DNA of 5,617 bases, from contig CAJCIF010000547.1 in NCBI GenBank assembly GCA_903970355.1, positions 1 to 5,617 on the forward strand. Direction: 5' to 3'. The position numbers and the translations under genes were made by a program. Under the pieces are notes generated by a model that searched no databases, had not been told where the DNA came from, and was given only the letters and a program-made list of their open reading frames with translations. Source of the DNA: Actinomycetota bacterium. GTDB taxonomy: Bacteria; Cyanobacteriota; Vampirovibrionia; Obscuribacterales; Obscuribacteraceae. The number at the start of each line of letters is the position of its first letter. The stretch's first letter is position 1. Of this stretch, positions 1-5,617 are shown piece after piece.

Positions 1-145
1 GGAGAAGCAGCGAAGCTGCGCCGGAGCGCTTAATTGACTGCAGCGCAGGCACGCGCGGAGAAGCAGCGAAGCTGCGCCGGAGCGCTTAATTGACTGCAGC
101 GCAGGCACGCGCGGAGAAGCAGCGAAGCTGCGCCGGAGCGCTTAA
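1..145. repeat. 56-bp tandem repeat array, hairpin-forming
   Basis: Copies at 1-56 and 57-112 are identical, and a third copy matches for its first 33 bp (113-145) before diverging. The unit is about 66% GC (37 of 56 bases by eye). Each unit contains several short inverted repeats: GCAGC-GAA-GCTGC (7-19 in copy one), GCGC-CGGA-GCGC (18-29), CTGCGC (16-21) pairing with GCGCAG (43-48), and the palindromes AGCGCT (25-30) and CTGCAG (38-43). The units abut with no variable spacers, so this is not a CRISPR. The period is not a multiple of three and the unit contains stop codons, so it is not a protein repeat. The array ends 15 bp from the lpdA stop codon, on the 3' side of the operon. It may continue left of the window. 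Its role is unknown. Possibilities are a REP/BIME-like intergenic element, an mRNA 3'-end structure or a simple VNTR. Confidence 0.95.
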
Positions 146-160
146 ATAGGCCCGTATAAG

Positions 161-1612
161 TCACATACTGGCTTTTTCTTTTTGGCGCTGCCGTTCAAGC
201 CGAGATAAACCAATCATAGAAGCTTCCATGACAGTTTCCGACAGGGTCGGGTGCGGATGGATCGTTACAACCAGGTCTTCAAGAACATTACCGTTCTCCA
301 CAGCCAAAACGCCTTCGGCAATTAGTTCGCCGGCACGCGGTCCAACGATGCCAACGCCAAGCACTAGCGTTGAGTCCGGAGCGTAAATTACTTTCGTTTG
401 CCCAACCGGATCCGCCAATGTCATGGCGCGTCCGGAAGCAGACCACGGAAACTTGGCAACACCAATGGTCTTACCTTGCTCCTTCGCTTCATTCTCGGTA
501 ATACCACACCAAGCAATTTCCGGCTCAGTAAAAACAACGGCCGGAATGGCCCGATTATCAAATGCAGATTTATGGCCCGCCAAGACCTCGGCAACCACTT
601 GTCCTTGTCGCATTGCTCTGTGGGCAAGCATCGGTTGTCCGGAAACATCGCCAATTGCGTATATCCGCTTGTCGGCGGTGGCGCAAAGATGGTCGATTTG
701 CACAAAGCCATGCTTGTCGATTTCGACACCGGTATTCTCAAGACCAAGATTTTCGCTATTTGGTCTGCGACCAACTGCAACAAGAACGGCTTCAAATTTT
801 GCAGTAGTCGGTGCACCAGCACCTTCAAACACGCATTCGACTTCCGTGCCGTTATCGTTCAAACCGGAAACCTTGCAGCTTAGAAAAATATCTTTGAAGG
901 TCGTCTTGAGGTGGTTTGCAAGCGGCTTGACGAGATCGCGATCGACACCCGGCAGAAGTCCATCCGTCATTTCAACAACCGTGACAGCACTTCCTAAGGC
1001 AGCGTAAACGCTACCCATTTCCAGGCCAATATAACCGCCGCCAACAATAAGCATTGTTTTCGGCACTCTTTCCAAGCGCAGCGCACCAGAAGAATCAAAA
1101 ATGCGTGCACTGTCCATTTGCTTGGGGTCTTTGTAAAGGGCCGGGATGCGAGTTGGTCGTGAACCACTCGCTAAAATGGCATGCTTAAATTTCAAGCGCA
1201 CGGTGCTGTCGTTTTCTCGATCGACGCGTAATTCTTTCGAGCTTTCGAAATGGGCTGTGCCGTTAATAATGTCGACTTGCCTGCTTTTGCACATGCCCTC
1301 AATGCCCTGGGCAAGCTTATCCGTAACTCCTAATTTCCAGTTACGCAGTTCTTCGATTTTTATTTCCGGTTCCGCAAAGTGCAGTCCAAAACTGCTTGCA
1401 GACCTGGCTGTGTTGATCATTTCGGCAGCATGCAAAAGTGCTTTTGAAGGAATGCAACCCTCGTGCAGACACACGCCACCAGGTTTGGGGCGGCTCTCAA
1501 TCAGAATTGTTTTGATGCCCAATTCGGCGGCACGTAAGGCGGCTGTGTATCCGCCTGGCCCGGCGCCGATCACAACAAGATCAGTCTCCTGAGCCATTTC
1601 TCCAACAACCAT
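161..1612 (-). CDS. lpdA: Dihydrolipoyl dehydrogenase, E3 component of the PDH complex
   Basis: This flavoprotein oxidises the dihydrolipoamide on E2 and passes electrons through a disulfide and FAD to NAD+. The 483-residue length is normal for the family. The FAD-binding motif GAGPGG is at residues 16-21. The redox-active disulfide is C48-x4-C53 in GGVCLHEGCIPSK. The NAD-binding glycine motif GGGYIGLE is at 191-198, the second FAD contact AIGDVSG at 319-325, and the dimerisation domain follows from about 357. The catalytic His-Glu pair is H454 and E459 in HPHPTLSE. The ATG at 1612 is preferred because GGAGG lies 7 nt upstream, inside the last codons of pdhC; an internal ATG at 1597 has a purine-rich stretch too close to serve it. 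The pdhC stop is only 2 nt away, so translational coupling is likely. The C-terminus ends in a charged RLERQRQKEK stretch. The same E3 could also serve other 2-oxoacid complexes or the glycine cleavage system, but its place here assigns it to PDH. Confidence 0.97.
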   Translation of the reverse strand: MVVGEMAQETDLVVIGAGPGGYTAALRAAELGIKTILIESRPKPGGVCLHEGCIPSKALLHAAEMINTARSASSFGLHFAEPEIKIEELRNWKLGVTDKLAQGIEGMCKSRQVDIINGTAHFESSKELRVDRENDSTVRLKFKHAILASGSRPTRIPALYKDPKQMDSARIFDSSGALRLERVPKTMLIVGGGYIGLEMGSVYAALGSAVTVVEMTDGLLPGVDRDLVKPLANHLKTTFKDIFLSCKVSGLNDNGTEVECVFEGAGAPTTAKFEAVLVAVGRRPNSENLGLENTGVEIDKHGFVQIDHLCATADKRIYAIGDVSGQPMLAHRAMRQGQVVAEVLAGHKSAFDNRAIPAVVFTEPEIAWCGITENEAKEQGKTIGVAKFPWSASGRAMTLADPVGQTKVIYAPDSTLVLGVGIVGPRAGELIAEGVLAVENGNVLEDLVVTIHPHPTLSETVMEASMIGLSRLERQRQKEKASM

Positions 1613-1614
1613 GA

Positions 1615-3000
1615 TTAAGCCTCCAGAAGAAAGTTATATGGCTCTTCCAAACGCGAAACTATGTGACGCATAAAGTAAGCAGCCTCTGCACCGTCTGCAA
1701 TGCGGTGGTCAAAGGATAACGCAAATGGCATGATTATTCCGATTGCAATTTCACCATTTTTTACAACAGGCTTCTGCTGCGCGCGAGCCATTCCTAAAAT
1801 AGCAGCTTCTGGAAAGTTGATCATGGGAGACATGCTTGTGCCACCAATGGCACCGACATTTGTAACCGTAAAAGTGCCACCTTGCAGACGTTCGACTTCT
1901 ATCTTACCCAATCGAGTTTTCTCAGCTAACTCGTTGAGCTCAAGTGTGAGTTCCACTATGCCTTTTTTATCCACATCGCGTATAACGGGCACGATCAAAC
2001 CGCGTTCGGTCGCAACAGCCACTCCGATGTTGTAGTAGTGTTTGAAAATAATTTCGCCTCTAGCTTCATCAAGAGACGCGTTAAATTGTGGGTATTTTTT
2101 GAGAGCGCTTGCGACCGCTTTCAATACAAAGGTAGTGAATGTCAGCCTGCCGCCTTGCTTTTTCAGTTCCGTTTCAAGTTTGGCACGTGCTGCTTCCAGG
2201 TTGGTCAACTCTGCTTCATCGCAGTGAGTGACATGTGGAATATGAGCCCAACTGCGGGCCATGCTTTCGGCAGTTTTGCGGCGAATGGAACGAAGAAGAA
2301 CCCTTTCAACCGGCCCGTATTTAGCGAAGTCTGGTAATGCAACTGGAGAAGGCCCATTGGCACTGTTCAAGGCTGTCGGCTCGGCAACGGCGCTACCGGA
2401 TTCTTTGCCACCACCATATTTTTCATTCAAGCTGACAGGCTTATCCAACTGAGTTTCCTCCTTCTTGCCAAAAGCGAGAGCGCTGCTTACCATGGGTTCA
2501 AGAGACTTAGCGGCAAATGCGCGCACATCGTCTTTCAAGACTCTGCCACCACTACCGGTGGCTGTTATTTGCCTGAGATCAAAACCAAGTTCTCTTGCCA
2601 GCCGTCTGGTTGCAGGACTAGCCGGTACGGGACCTTCGCCTGCAGTTTGATTGACACGGGCATCAGCCGAAACGGTTGCTTCTTTTTTTGAACCGGCAGC
2701 AGTTTTTGCCGGCACAGCGGCCGCTTCTTTTTCGACAACTGGGGCAGATTGTTTGTCTTCCGCTCCTGTTATAAAAGAAATCATGACACTACCGACGGTG
2801 ATAATATCACCGGCTTTTACAAGCACTTTCTCAACCTTGCCTGTGTAAGGCGAAGGAATTTCTACGACGGCTTTGTCTGTTTCTACTTCAAAGAGAGGTT
2901 CGTCTTCGCGGATATCTTGGCCCGGCTTAACTTTTACAGCCAGTATTTCGGCTTCGTGTATACCTTCGCCCAGGTCCGGCAGCTTGAATTCGACAGCCAT
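1615..3000 (-). CDS. pdhC: Dihydrolipoamide acetyltransferase, E2 component of the PDH complex
   Basis: E2 forms the core of the complex and transfers the acetyl group from lipoamide to CoA. The 461 residues show the classical layout. There is one N-terminal lipoyl domain (about 1-78) with the lipoylated lysine K43 in ETDKAVVEI. An Ala/Lys/Pro-rich linker (about 80-124) leads to a peripheral-subunit-binding domain (about 126-163, PASPATRRLARELG with GSGGRVLKDDV) that docks E1 or E3. A second, polar linker (about 164-228) precedes the catalytic acyltransferase domain (about 229-461). The active-site signature SFDHRIADG supplies H432 and D436. The ATG at 3000 is preceded by GAGGGAG ending 6 nt upstream (3007-3013). 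The gene lies 31 nt after pdhB and 2 nt before lpdA. One lipoyl domain is the number usual for Gram-positive-type PDH. The E2 of a branched-chain 2-oxoacid complex has the same layout, so the PDH assignment rests mainly on E1 and on gene context. Confidence 0.95.
   Translation of the reverse strand: MAVEFKLPDLGEGIHEAEILAVKVKPGQDIREDEPLFEVETDKAVVEIPSPYTGKVEKVLVKAGDIITVGSVMISFITGAEDKQSAPVVEKEAAAVPAKTAAGSKKEATVSADARVNQTAGEGPVPASPATRRLARELGFDLRQITATGSGGRVLKDDVRAFAAKSLEPMVSSALAFGKKEETQLDKPVSLNEKYGGGKESGSAVAEPTALNSANGPSPVALPDFAKYGPVERVLLRSIRRKTAESMARSWAHIPHVTHCDEAELTNLEAARAKLETELKKQGGRLTFTTFVLKAVASALKKYPQFNASLDEARGEIIFKHYYNIGVAVATERGLIVPVIRDVDKKGIVELTLELNELAEKTRLGKIEVERLQGGTFTVTNVGAIGGTSMSPMINFPEAAILGMARAQQKPVVKNGEIAIGIIMPFALSFDHRIADGAEAAYFMRHIVSRLEEPYNFLLEA
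1620..1624 (-). promoter_or_regulatory. Shine-Dalgarno of lpdA inside the pdhC 3' end
   Basis: The minus strand reads GGAGG, 7 nt before the lpdA ATG. It is formed by the last sense codons of pdhC (CTG GAG GCT, then TAA). Ribosomes finishing E2 therefore stop next to the E3 start site, which would couple E3 synthesis to E2 synthesis. It also supports the ATG at 1612 over the internal ATG at 1597. Confidence 0.8.
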
Positions 3001-3031
3001 GGTCTGCTCCCTCGATAGCGCTTAGCTCCAG

Positions 3032-4012
3032 CTAGAATTCGAGAGTTTCTCTGCAAGCATTGACGATTTTATCGGCATCCGGCAGATAAGCCATCTCCTT
3101 CTGGAAATATGGTATCGGAGTATCGTATCCAGTAATACGCTTGACAGGGGCCTCAAGGTAAAGAAGAGCGTGTTCGTTGATACGGGCAATCACCTCGGCT
3201 CCCAATCCACAAGTTCGTGGCCCTTCGTGCACGACAACTGCCCGGCCCGTCTTGCGCACGGAGTCAACAATAGTTTCCGTATCGAGAGGCGAAATGGTCA
3301 GCAGGTCAACCAGTTCCGGGTTTACGCCGTCTTCTTCCTGAAGAATTTCGCAGGCTTCGAGGGCGGCACGCAGGCTGGCACCATACGATATGACGGTAAT
3401 GTCCTTTCCCTTTAAGACAAGGTTCGCTCTGCCAATTGGGAGAGTTTCCATTTGTTCGGGCACTTCCTCTTTGAACAAGCGGTAGCAGGCTTTTGGTTCA
3501 TAGTAGATAACCGGGTCTCCGTCTTGAATGGCGCTATGCAAAAGCGCACGTGCGTTGCGGGGACCGGAAGGAATGACGACTTTCAAGCCAGGGGTGTGAG
3601 CGTAGATAGCCTCACGACTTTCAGAGTGGTGTTCGAGTGCTCTGATGCCGCCTCCGTAAGGGGCACGCATTACCATTGGAACAGTAAGTCTGCCTCGCGT
3701 TCTATTTCTAAAGCGAGCAGCGTGGCATTCGAGCTGGTGATAGTTGTAGTAGTCGAAGCCGGAAAACTGAATTTCAGCAATCGGTCTCAAACCATATAGA
3801 GCCATGCCAATGGCGGTGCCGACTATGCCTGATTCAGCAAGTGGTGTATCGATAACGCGATTCTCGCCAAATTTGGCAAGCAATCCTTCTGTTATTCGGA
3901 AGACGCCTTCATCTATGCCGACATCTTCACCCAGAACCACAACTCGATCGTCTCGGGTCATCGCCTCGTGAAGCGCTAGATTAATCGCCTTTGCCATATT
4001 TATCTGAGCCAT
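3032..4012 (-). CDS. pdhB: Pyruvate dehydrogenase E1 component, beta subunit
   Basis: With E1 alpha this subunit forms the ThDP-dependent alpha2beta2 enzyme that decarboxylates pyruvate and acetylates the E2 lipoyl group. The protein has 326 residues counted from the ATG at 4012. Family hallmarks are VVVLGEDVG near the N-terminus (24-32), DTPLAESG (55-62) with E60 as the conserved glutamate that activates the ThDP aminopyrimidine, and ALEHHSES (125-132) with H129 as the likely active-site histidine. The C-terminal transketolase-like domain (about 195-326) contains VISYGASL and VVVHEGPRTCGLGAEV. An upstream in-frame TTG at 4033 would add seven residues. The ATG is chosen because AGGAGGG (4017-4023) sits 4 nt before it, and because MAQINMAKAINLAL is a typical start for this family. 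The gene lies 42 nt downstream of pdhA and 31 nt upstream of pdhC. Confidence 0.95.
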   Translation of the reverse strand: MAQINMAKAINLALHEAMTRDDRVVVLGEDVGIDEGVFRITEGLLAKFGENRVIDTPLAESGIVGTAIGMALYGLRPIAEIQFSGFDYYNYHQLECHAARFRNRTRGRLTVPMVMRAPYGGGIRALEHHSESREAIYAHTPGLKVVIPSGPRNARALLHSAIQDGDPVIYYEPKACYRLFKEEVPEQMETLPIGRANLVLKGKDITVISYGASLRAALEACEILQEEDGVNPELVDLLTISPLDTETIVDSVRKTGRAVVVHEGPRTCGLGAEVIARINEHALLYLEAPVKRITGYDTPIPYFQKEMAYLPDADKIVNACRETLEF

Positions 4013-4016
4013 CAAA

Positions 4017-4023
4017 CCCTCCT
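4017..4023 (-). promoter_or_regulatory. Shine-Dalgarno of pdhB, decides the start codon
   Basis: On the minus strand this reads AGGAGGG, a near-perfect match to the anti-Shine-Dalgarno sequence, with 4 nt to the ATG at 4012. If translation began at the upstream TTG (4033), this motif would fall inside the coding region and have no role. It is therefore the main reason for the shorter 326-residue product. Confidence 0.85.
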
Positions 4024-4054
4024 GGGGTGCCAACGAGAAACGCCGGAAAATCCG

Positions 4055-5197
4055 CTAGTGAGCCTGCTTTGATTTGCCGCTCGATTTGGATGCTTTCTTA
4101 GCGGCATTTTTGGATTCTAAATGCTTCGCAAGTTCATCGCGCTGAGCTTGCAGACTCGGCGGTATATCGTGATAGAGATAGTCGAACATATTGAGCGGGT
4201 TGGCATACTCATCTGTTTTCGTCAGTTGCTCAACGGCTTGCATTGCTGCTTTGATCTCAGCATCGATTTCCGCTTCGATCCTGGCATCTTCAGCTTCGGT
4301 CAAAACCTTTTTGTTGAAAAGGTATTTGCGGAATCGTCCTAAAGGCTCTCGCAAAAACCACTTTTGATGCTCGGCATCCGAACGATATTTCTTAGGATCA
4401 TCGGCTGTTGTATGAGGGGTGAGGCGATAGGTAACCGCTTCAATCAAACTTGGTCCGCCACCATTGCGAGCCCGTTCGACGGCTTCTTTGGTCGCCACAT
4501 ATACAGCAAGAACGTCGTTGCCATCGCACCTTATGCCTGGCATTCCGTAAGCAATTGCCCTCTGCGCGATTGTTTCATTGCGCATTTGCTTGTGAACAGG
4601 AACTGAAATTGCGTATTGGTTGTTGAGACAGATGAACACTACCGGTGCCTGAAAAACTGAGGCAAAATTGAGAGCTTCATGGCAGTCCCCTTCTGAAGAA
4701 GCGCCATCACCAAAGTAGGTAAGAACTACCTGTTTTTCCTTCCTTATATTCATAGCCATTCCGATCCCGGCGGCATGCAAAAGTTGGCTTGCAATTGGCA
4801 CACAAAAGGGTAAATCGTTAACCCCTTCCGGCATGCGCGCTCCTTCTTCAAAGCCGTTCCAATAAAGGAAGAAGTTTTCCAGCTTCCAGCCTCGATAAAG
4901 ACAGCCGGCATATTCGCGGTAGGCAGGAACATGCCAATCGTTCTTGTTGATGTTGAATACGGACCCCATGCTTACAGCTTCGTGTCCGGAAGACTGAGGG
5001 AACGTCCCCATTCGCCCCTGCCTTTGCATGAGGAGCATGCGTTCATCTCCGCGGCGAGCAAGCAGCATATAACGGTACATTGTGAGAAGCTCTTCCTTAC
5101 TGAGCTTCGGCTCCAATGAGGTATCTAGTTCCGCATTTTCGTCCAGGATCGAGAGGTAATCTATTTGATGCGGAATCGGGATAGGTTTTCTGGGCAT
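4055..5197 (-). CDS. pdhA: Pyruvate dehydrogenase E1 component, alpha subunit
   Basis: This subunit binds ThDP/Mg2+ and, with E1 beta, carries out the rate-setting decarboxylation of pyruvate. It has 380 residues. The ThDP motif runs from GDGASSEGD (163-171) to LNNQYAIS (191-198), the GDG-x(about 27)-NN form. Other marks are GRMGTFPQSSGHEA (61-74), YREYAGCLYRG (93-103), RMPEGVNDLPFCVPIASQLLHAAG (121-144), and the loop YRLTPHTTADDPKKYR (257-272), which matches the PDH/branched-chain E1 alpha family. The pattern around NNQYAISVPVHKQ and ETIAQRAIAYGMPGI looks more like bacterial PdhA than branched-chain BkdA1, but substrate specificity is inferred. The last ~20 residues (from about 361) are a Lys/Ser/Ala-rich tail, longer and more basic than the family needs. 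The ATG at 5197 has only a weak GGGG ribosome site 8 nt upstream. It is the first gene of the operon, with its promoter expected in 5198-5435. Confidence 0.95.
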   Translation of the reverse strand: MPRKPIPIPHQIDYLSILDENAELDTSLEPKLSKEELLTMYRYMLLARRGDERMLLMQRQGRMGTFPQSSGHEAVSMGSVFNINKNDWHVPAYREYAGCLYRGWKLENFFLYWNGFEEGARMPEGVNDLPFCVPIASQLLHAAGIGMAMNIRKEKQVVLTYFGDGASSEGDCHEALNFASVFQAPVVFICLNNQYAISVPVHKQMRNETIAQRAIAYGMPGIRCDGNDVLAVYVATKEAVERARNGGGPSLIEAVTYRLTPHTTADDPKKYRSDAEHQKWFLREPLGRFRKYLFNKKVLTEAEDARIEAEIDAEIKAAMQAVEQLTKTDEYANPLNMFDYLYHDIPPSLQAQRDELAKHLESKNAAKKASKSSGKSKQAH

Positions 5198-5272
5198 GGT
5201 CTAAACCCCGTTATACGGAAATCAAAATGCTAAGTCGTAATAACAAAGCTTTCATCGCAGTTTCTGAACTCT

Positions 5273-5300
5273 CTTATACGAGTGGTTTGGGTGAAACAAG
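5273..5300 (-). promoter_or_regulatory. Possible sigma70-type promoter for the pdh operon
   Basis: On the minus strand CTTGTT (5300-5295) and TATAAG (5278-5273) are separated by 16 bp. The -10 box matches the consensus at five of six positions; the -35 box is poor. Transcription would start near 5266 and leave a leader of about 70 nt before pdhA. A second TATAAC (5216-5211) is too close to the ATG to give a useful leader and has no good -35. This was called by eye only. Confidence 0.35.
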
Positions 5301-5313
5301 GCTTCTCCCAAAC
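5285..5313. promoter_or_regulatory. Inverted repeat, candidate operator between pdhA and lipA
   Basis: A perfect 7-bp inverted repeat, GTTTGGG (5285-5291) and CCCAAAC (5307-5313), has arm centres 22 bp apart, about two helical turns. After one T-T mismatch the arms continue as GAA/TTC (5293-5295 and 5303-5305), leaving a 7-nt loop. The repeat overlaps the -35 box and spacer of the possible pdh promoter, as expected for a dimeric repressor or activator site. On the plus strand it is followed by TCTTTTATT, so it could alternatively act as a weak RNA hairpin terminator. No known regulator family is identified from the sequence. Confidence 0.4.
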
Positions 5314-5435
5314 TCTTTTATTGCTTGCGTTGACTTGACGTTCTTGACGAGTCGATCAAAAGTATGTCACAAGATTAGCATTGACGCCAGTTGTTAAAAA
5401 AATTAGCAAGCGCAGCATGAGGTAAAGAAGGGTTC

Positions 5436-5617
5436 GTGGCGCAATCGTTAGACATACAAAAGGGGCATGGTGGACAGAAGCCAGACTGGCTGAAAGTCAA
5501 GCTTCCGACTGGTATGGCTTATCAGCGATTAAAAGCAATTGTGCAAGAAAACGACTTGCATACAGTGTGCGAATCAGCCGCTTGCCCAAACAGGGGGGAG
5601 TGCTGGTCGCGCTCGAC
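5436..5617 (+). CDS. lipA: Lipoyl synthase, 5' part, cut by the window edge
   Basis: Lipoyl synthase is a radical-SAM enzyme that inserts two sulfurs into the octanoyl chain carried by lipoyl domains such as that of the E2 encoded next door. Only 60 codons are visible. They include [12 protein letters not shown] (15-26), the typical N-terminal stretch, and C45-x4-C50-x5-C56 in [13 protein letters not shown], the three cysteines of the auxiliary 4Fe-4S cluster unique to this family. The radical-SAM CxxxCxxC motif would lie beyond the edge. The start is GTG at 5436: an in-frame TGA at 5418-5420 rules out a longer protein, and the purine-rich AGAAGGG (5426-5432) lies just upstream as a ribosome site. 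The gene is transcribed away from pdhA and shares the 238-nt intergenic region with it. Confidence 0.93.
   Translation, partial: MAQSLDIQKGHGGQKPDWLKVKLPTGMAYQRLKAIVQENDLHTVCESAACPNRGECWSRS

Noticed and set aside
1..145. CRISPR array
   Set aside because: The copies are contiguous and identical over the whole 56-bp period, with no variable spacers.
423..1007. Plus-strand open frame of 194 codons (and the overlapping 398-883 frame)
   Set aside because: It lies wholly antisense to lpdA, which has every E3 motif. The translation shows no recognisable domain and there is no good ribosome site.
1146..1592. Plus-strand open frame of 148 codons antisense to the lpdA 5' half
   Set aside because: Its composition reflects the opposite-strand flavoprotein gene, with no domain or start signal.
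2038..2452. Plus-strand frames antisense to pdhC
   Set aside because: These are short frames opposite a complete, motif-rich acyltransferase gene. Nothing recognisable is encoded.
3022..3035. TAGCT-CC-AGCTA inverted repeat in the pdhB-pdhC gap
   Set aside because: The loop is too small for a real RNA stem of five pairs and the arms partly overlap the pdhB stop codon. It is likely chance.
4055..5197. Branched-chain 2-oxoacid dehydrogenase (bkd) operon instead of PDH
   Set aside because: E1 alpha resembles bacterial PdhA around the ThDP site and C-terminal region and lacks the HHSTSDD loop of mitochondrial-type BCKDH. The alternative cannot be fully excluded by eye.
5285..5320. Intrinsic terminator on the plus strand
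   Set aside because: There is a hairpin followed by TCTTTTATT, but the stem is only moderately GC-rich, the T-run is interrupted, and no plus-strand gene lies upstream for it to terminate. It is kept as an operator candidate.

Overview
The window carries a complete four-gene pyruvate dehydrogenase (PDH) operon on the minus strand and the beginning of a divergent lipoyl synthase gene on the plus strand. Read in transcription order, right to left, the operon is pdhA (E1 alpha, 5197-4055), pdhB (E1 beta, 4012-3032), pdhC (E2, 3000-1615) and lpdA (E3, 1612-161). Gaps between genes are 42, 31 and 2 nt. Three of the four genes have a clear Shine-Dalgarno sequence; pdhA has only a weak one. lipA starts with GTG at 5436 and runs off the right edge after 60 codons.

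The genes form one biochemical unit. E1 alpha and E1 beta make the thiamine-diphosphate (ThDP) decarboxylase. E2 has one lipoyl domain, with K43 as the lipoylated lysine, and moves the acetyl group to CoA. E3 re-oxidises the dihydrolipoamide with FAD and NAD+. Lipoyl synthase inserts the sulfurs into the octanoyl group on that same E2 lysine, so the divergent gene makes the cofactor for the complex.

The 238-nt region between pdhA and lipA (5198-5435) must hold the control elements for both directions. It contains a perfect 7-bp inverted repeat (GTTTGGG/CCCAAAC) over a possible pdhA promoter, and four copies of a TTGAC(G/T) hexamer upstream of lipA. These assignments are tentative.

The left edge (1-145) is non-coding. 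It is an exact tandem array of a 56-bp GC-rich, hairpin-forming unit: two full copies and 33 bp of a third, ending 15 bp before the lpdA stop codon. The array begins at the window edge and may continue outside it. This is the least explained element here.

The organism is a bacterium with the two-subunit E1 PDH found in Gram-positive bacteria, cyanobacteria-related lineages, some alphaproteobacteria and mitochondria, not the single-chain AceE type. Base composition is near balanced. The phylum cannot be fixed from the sequence alone. Apart from the repeat array, there is no sign of mobile elements, RNA genes or an undescribed system.
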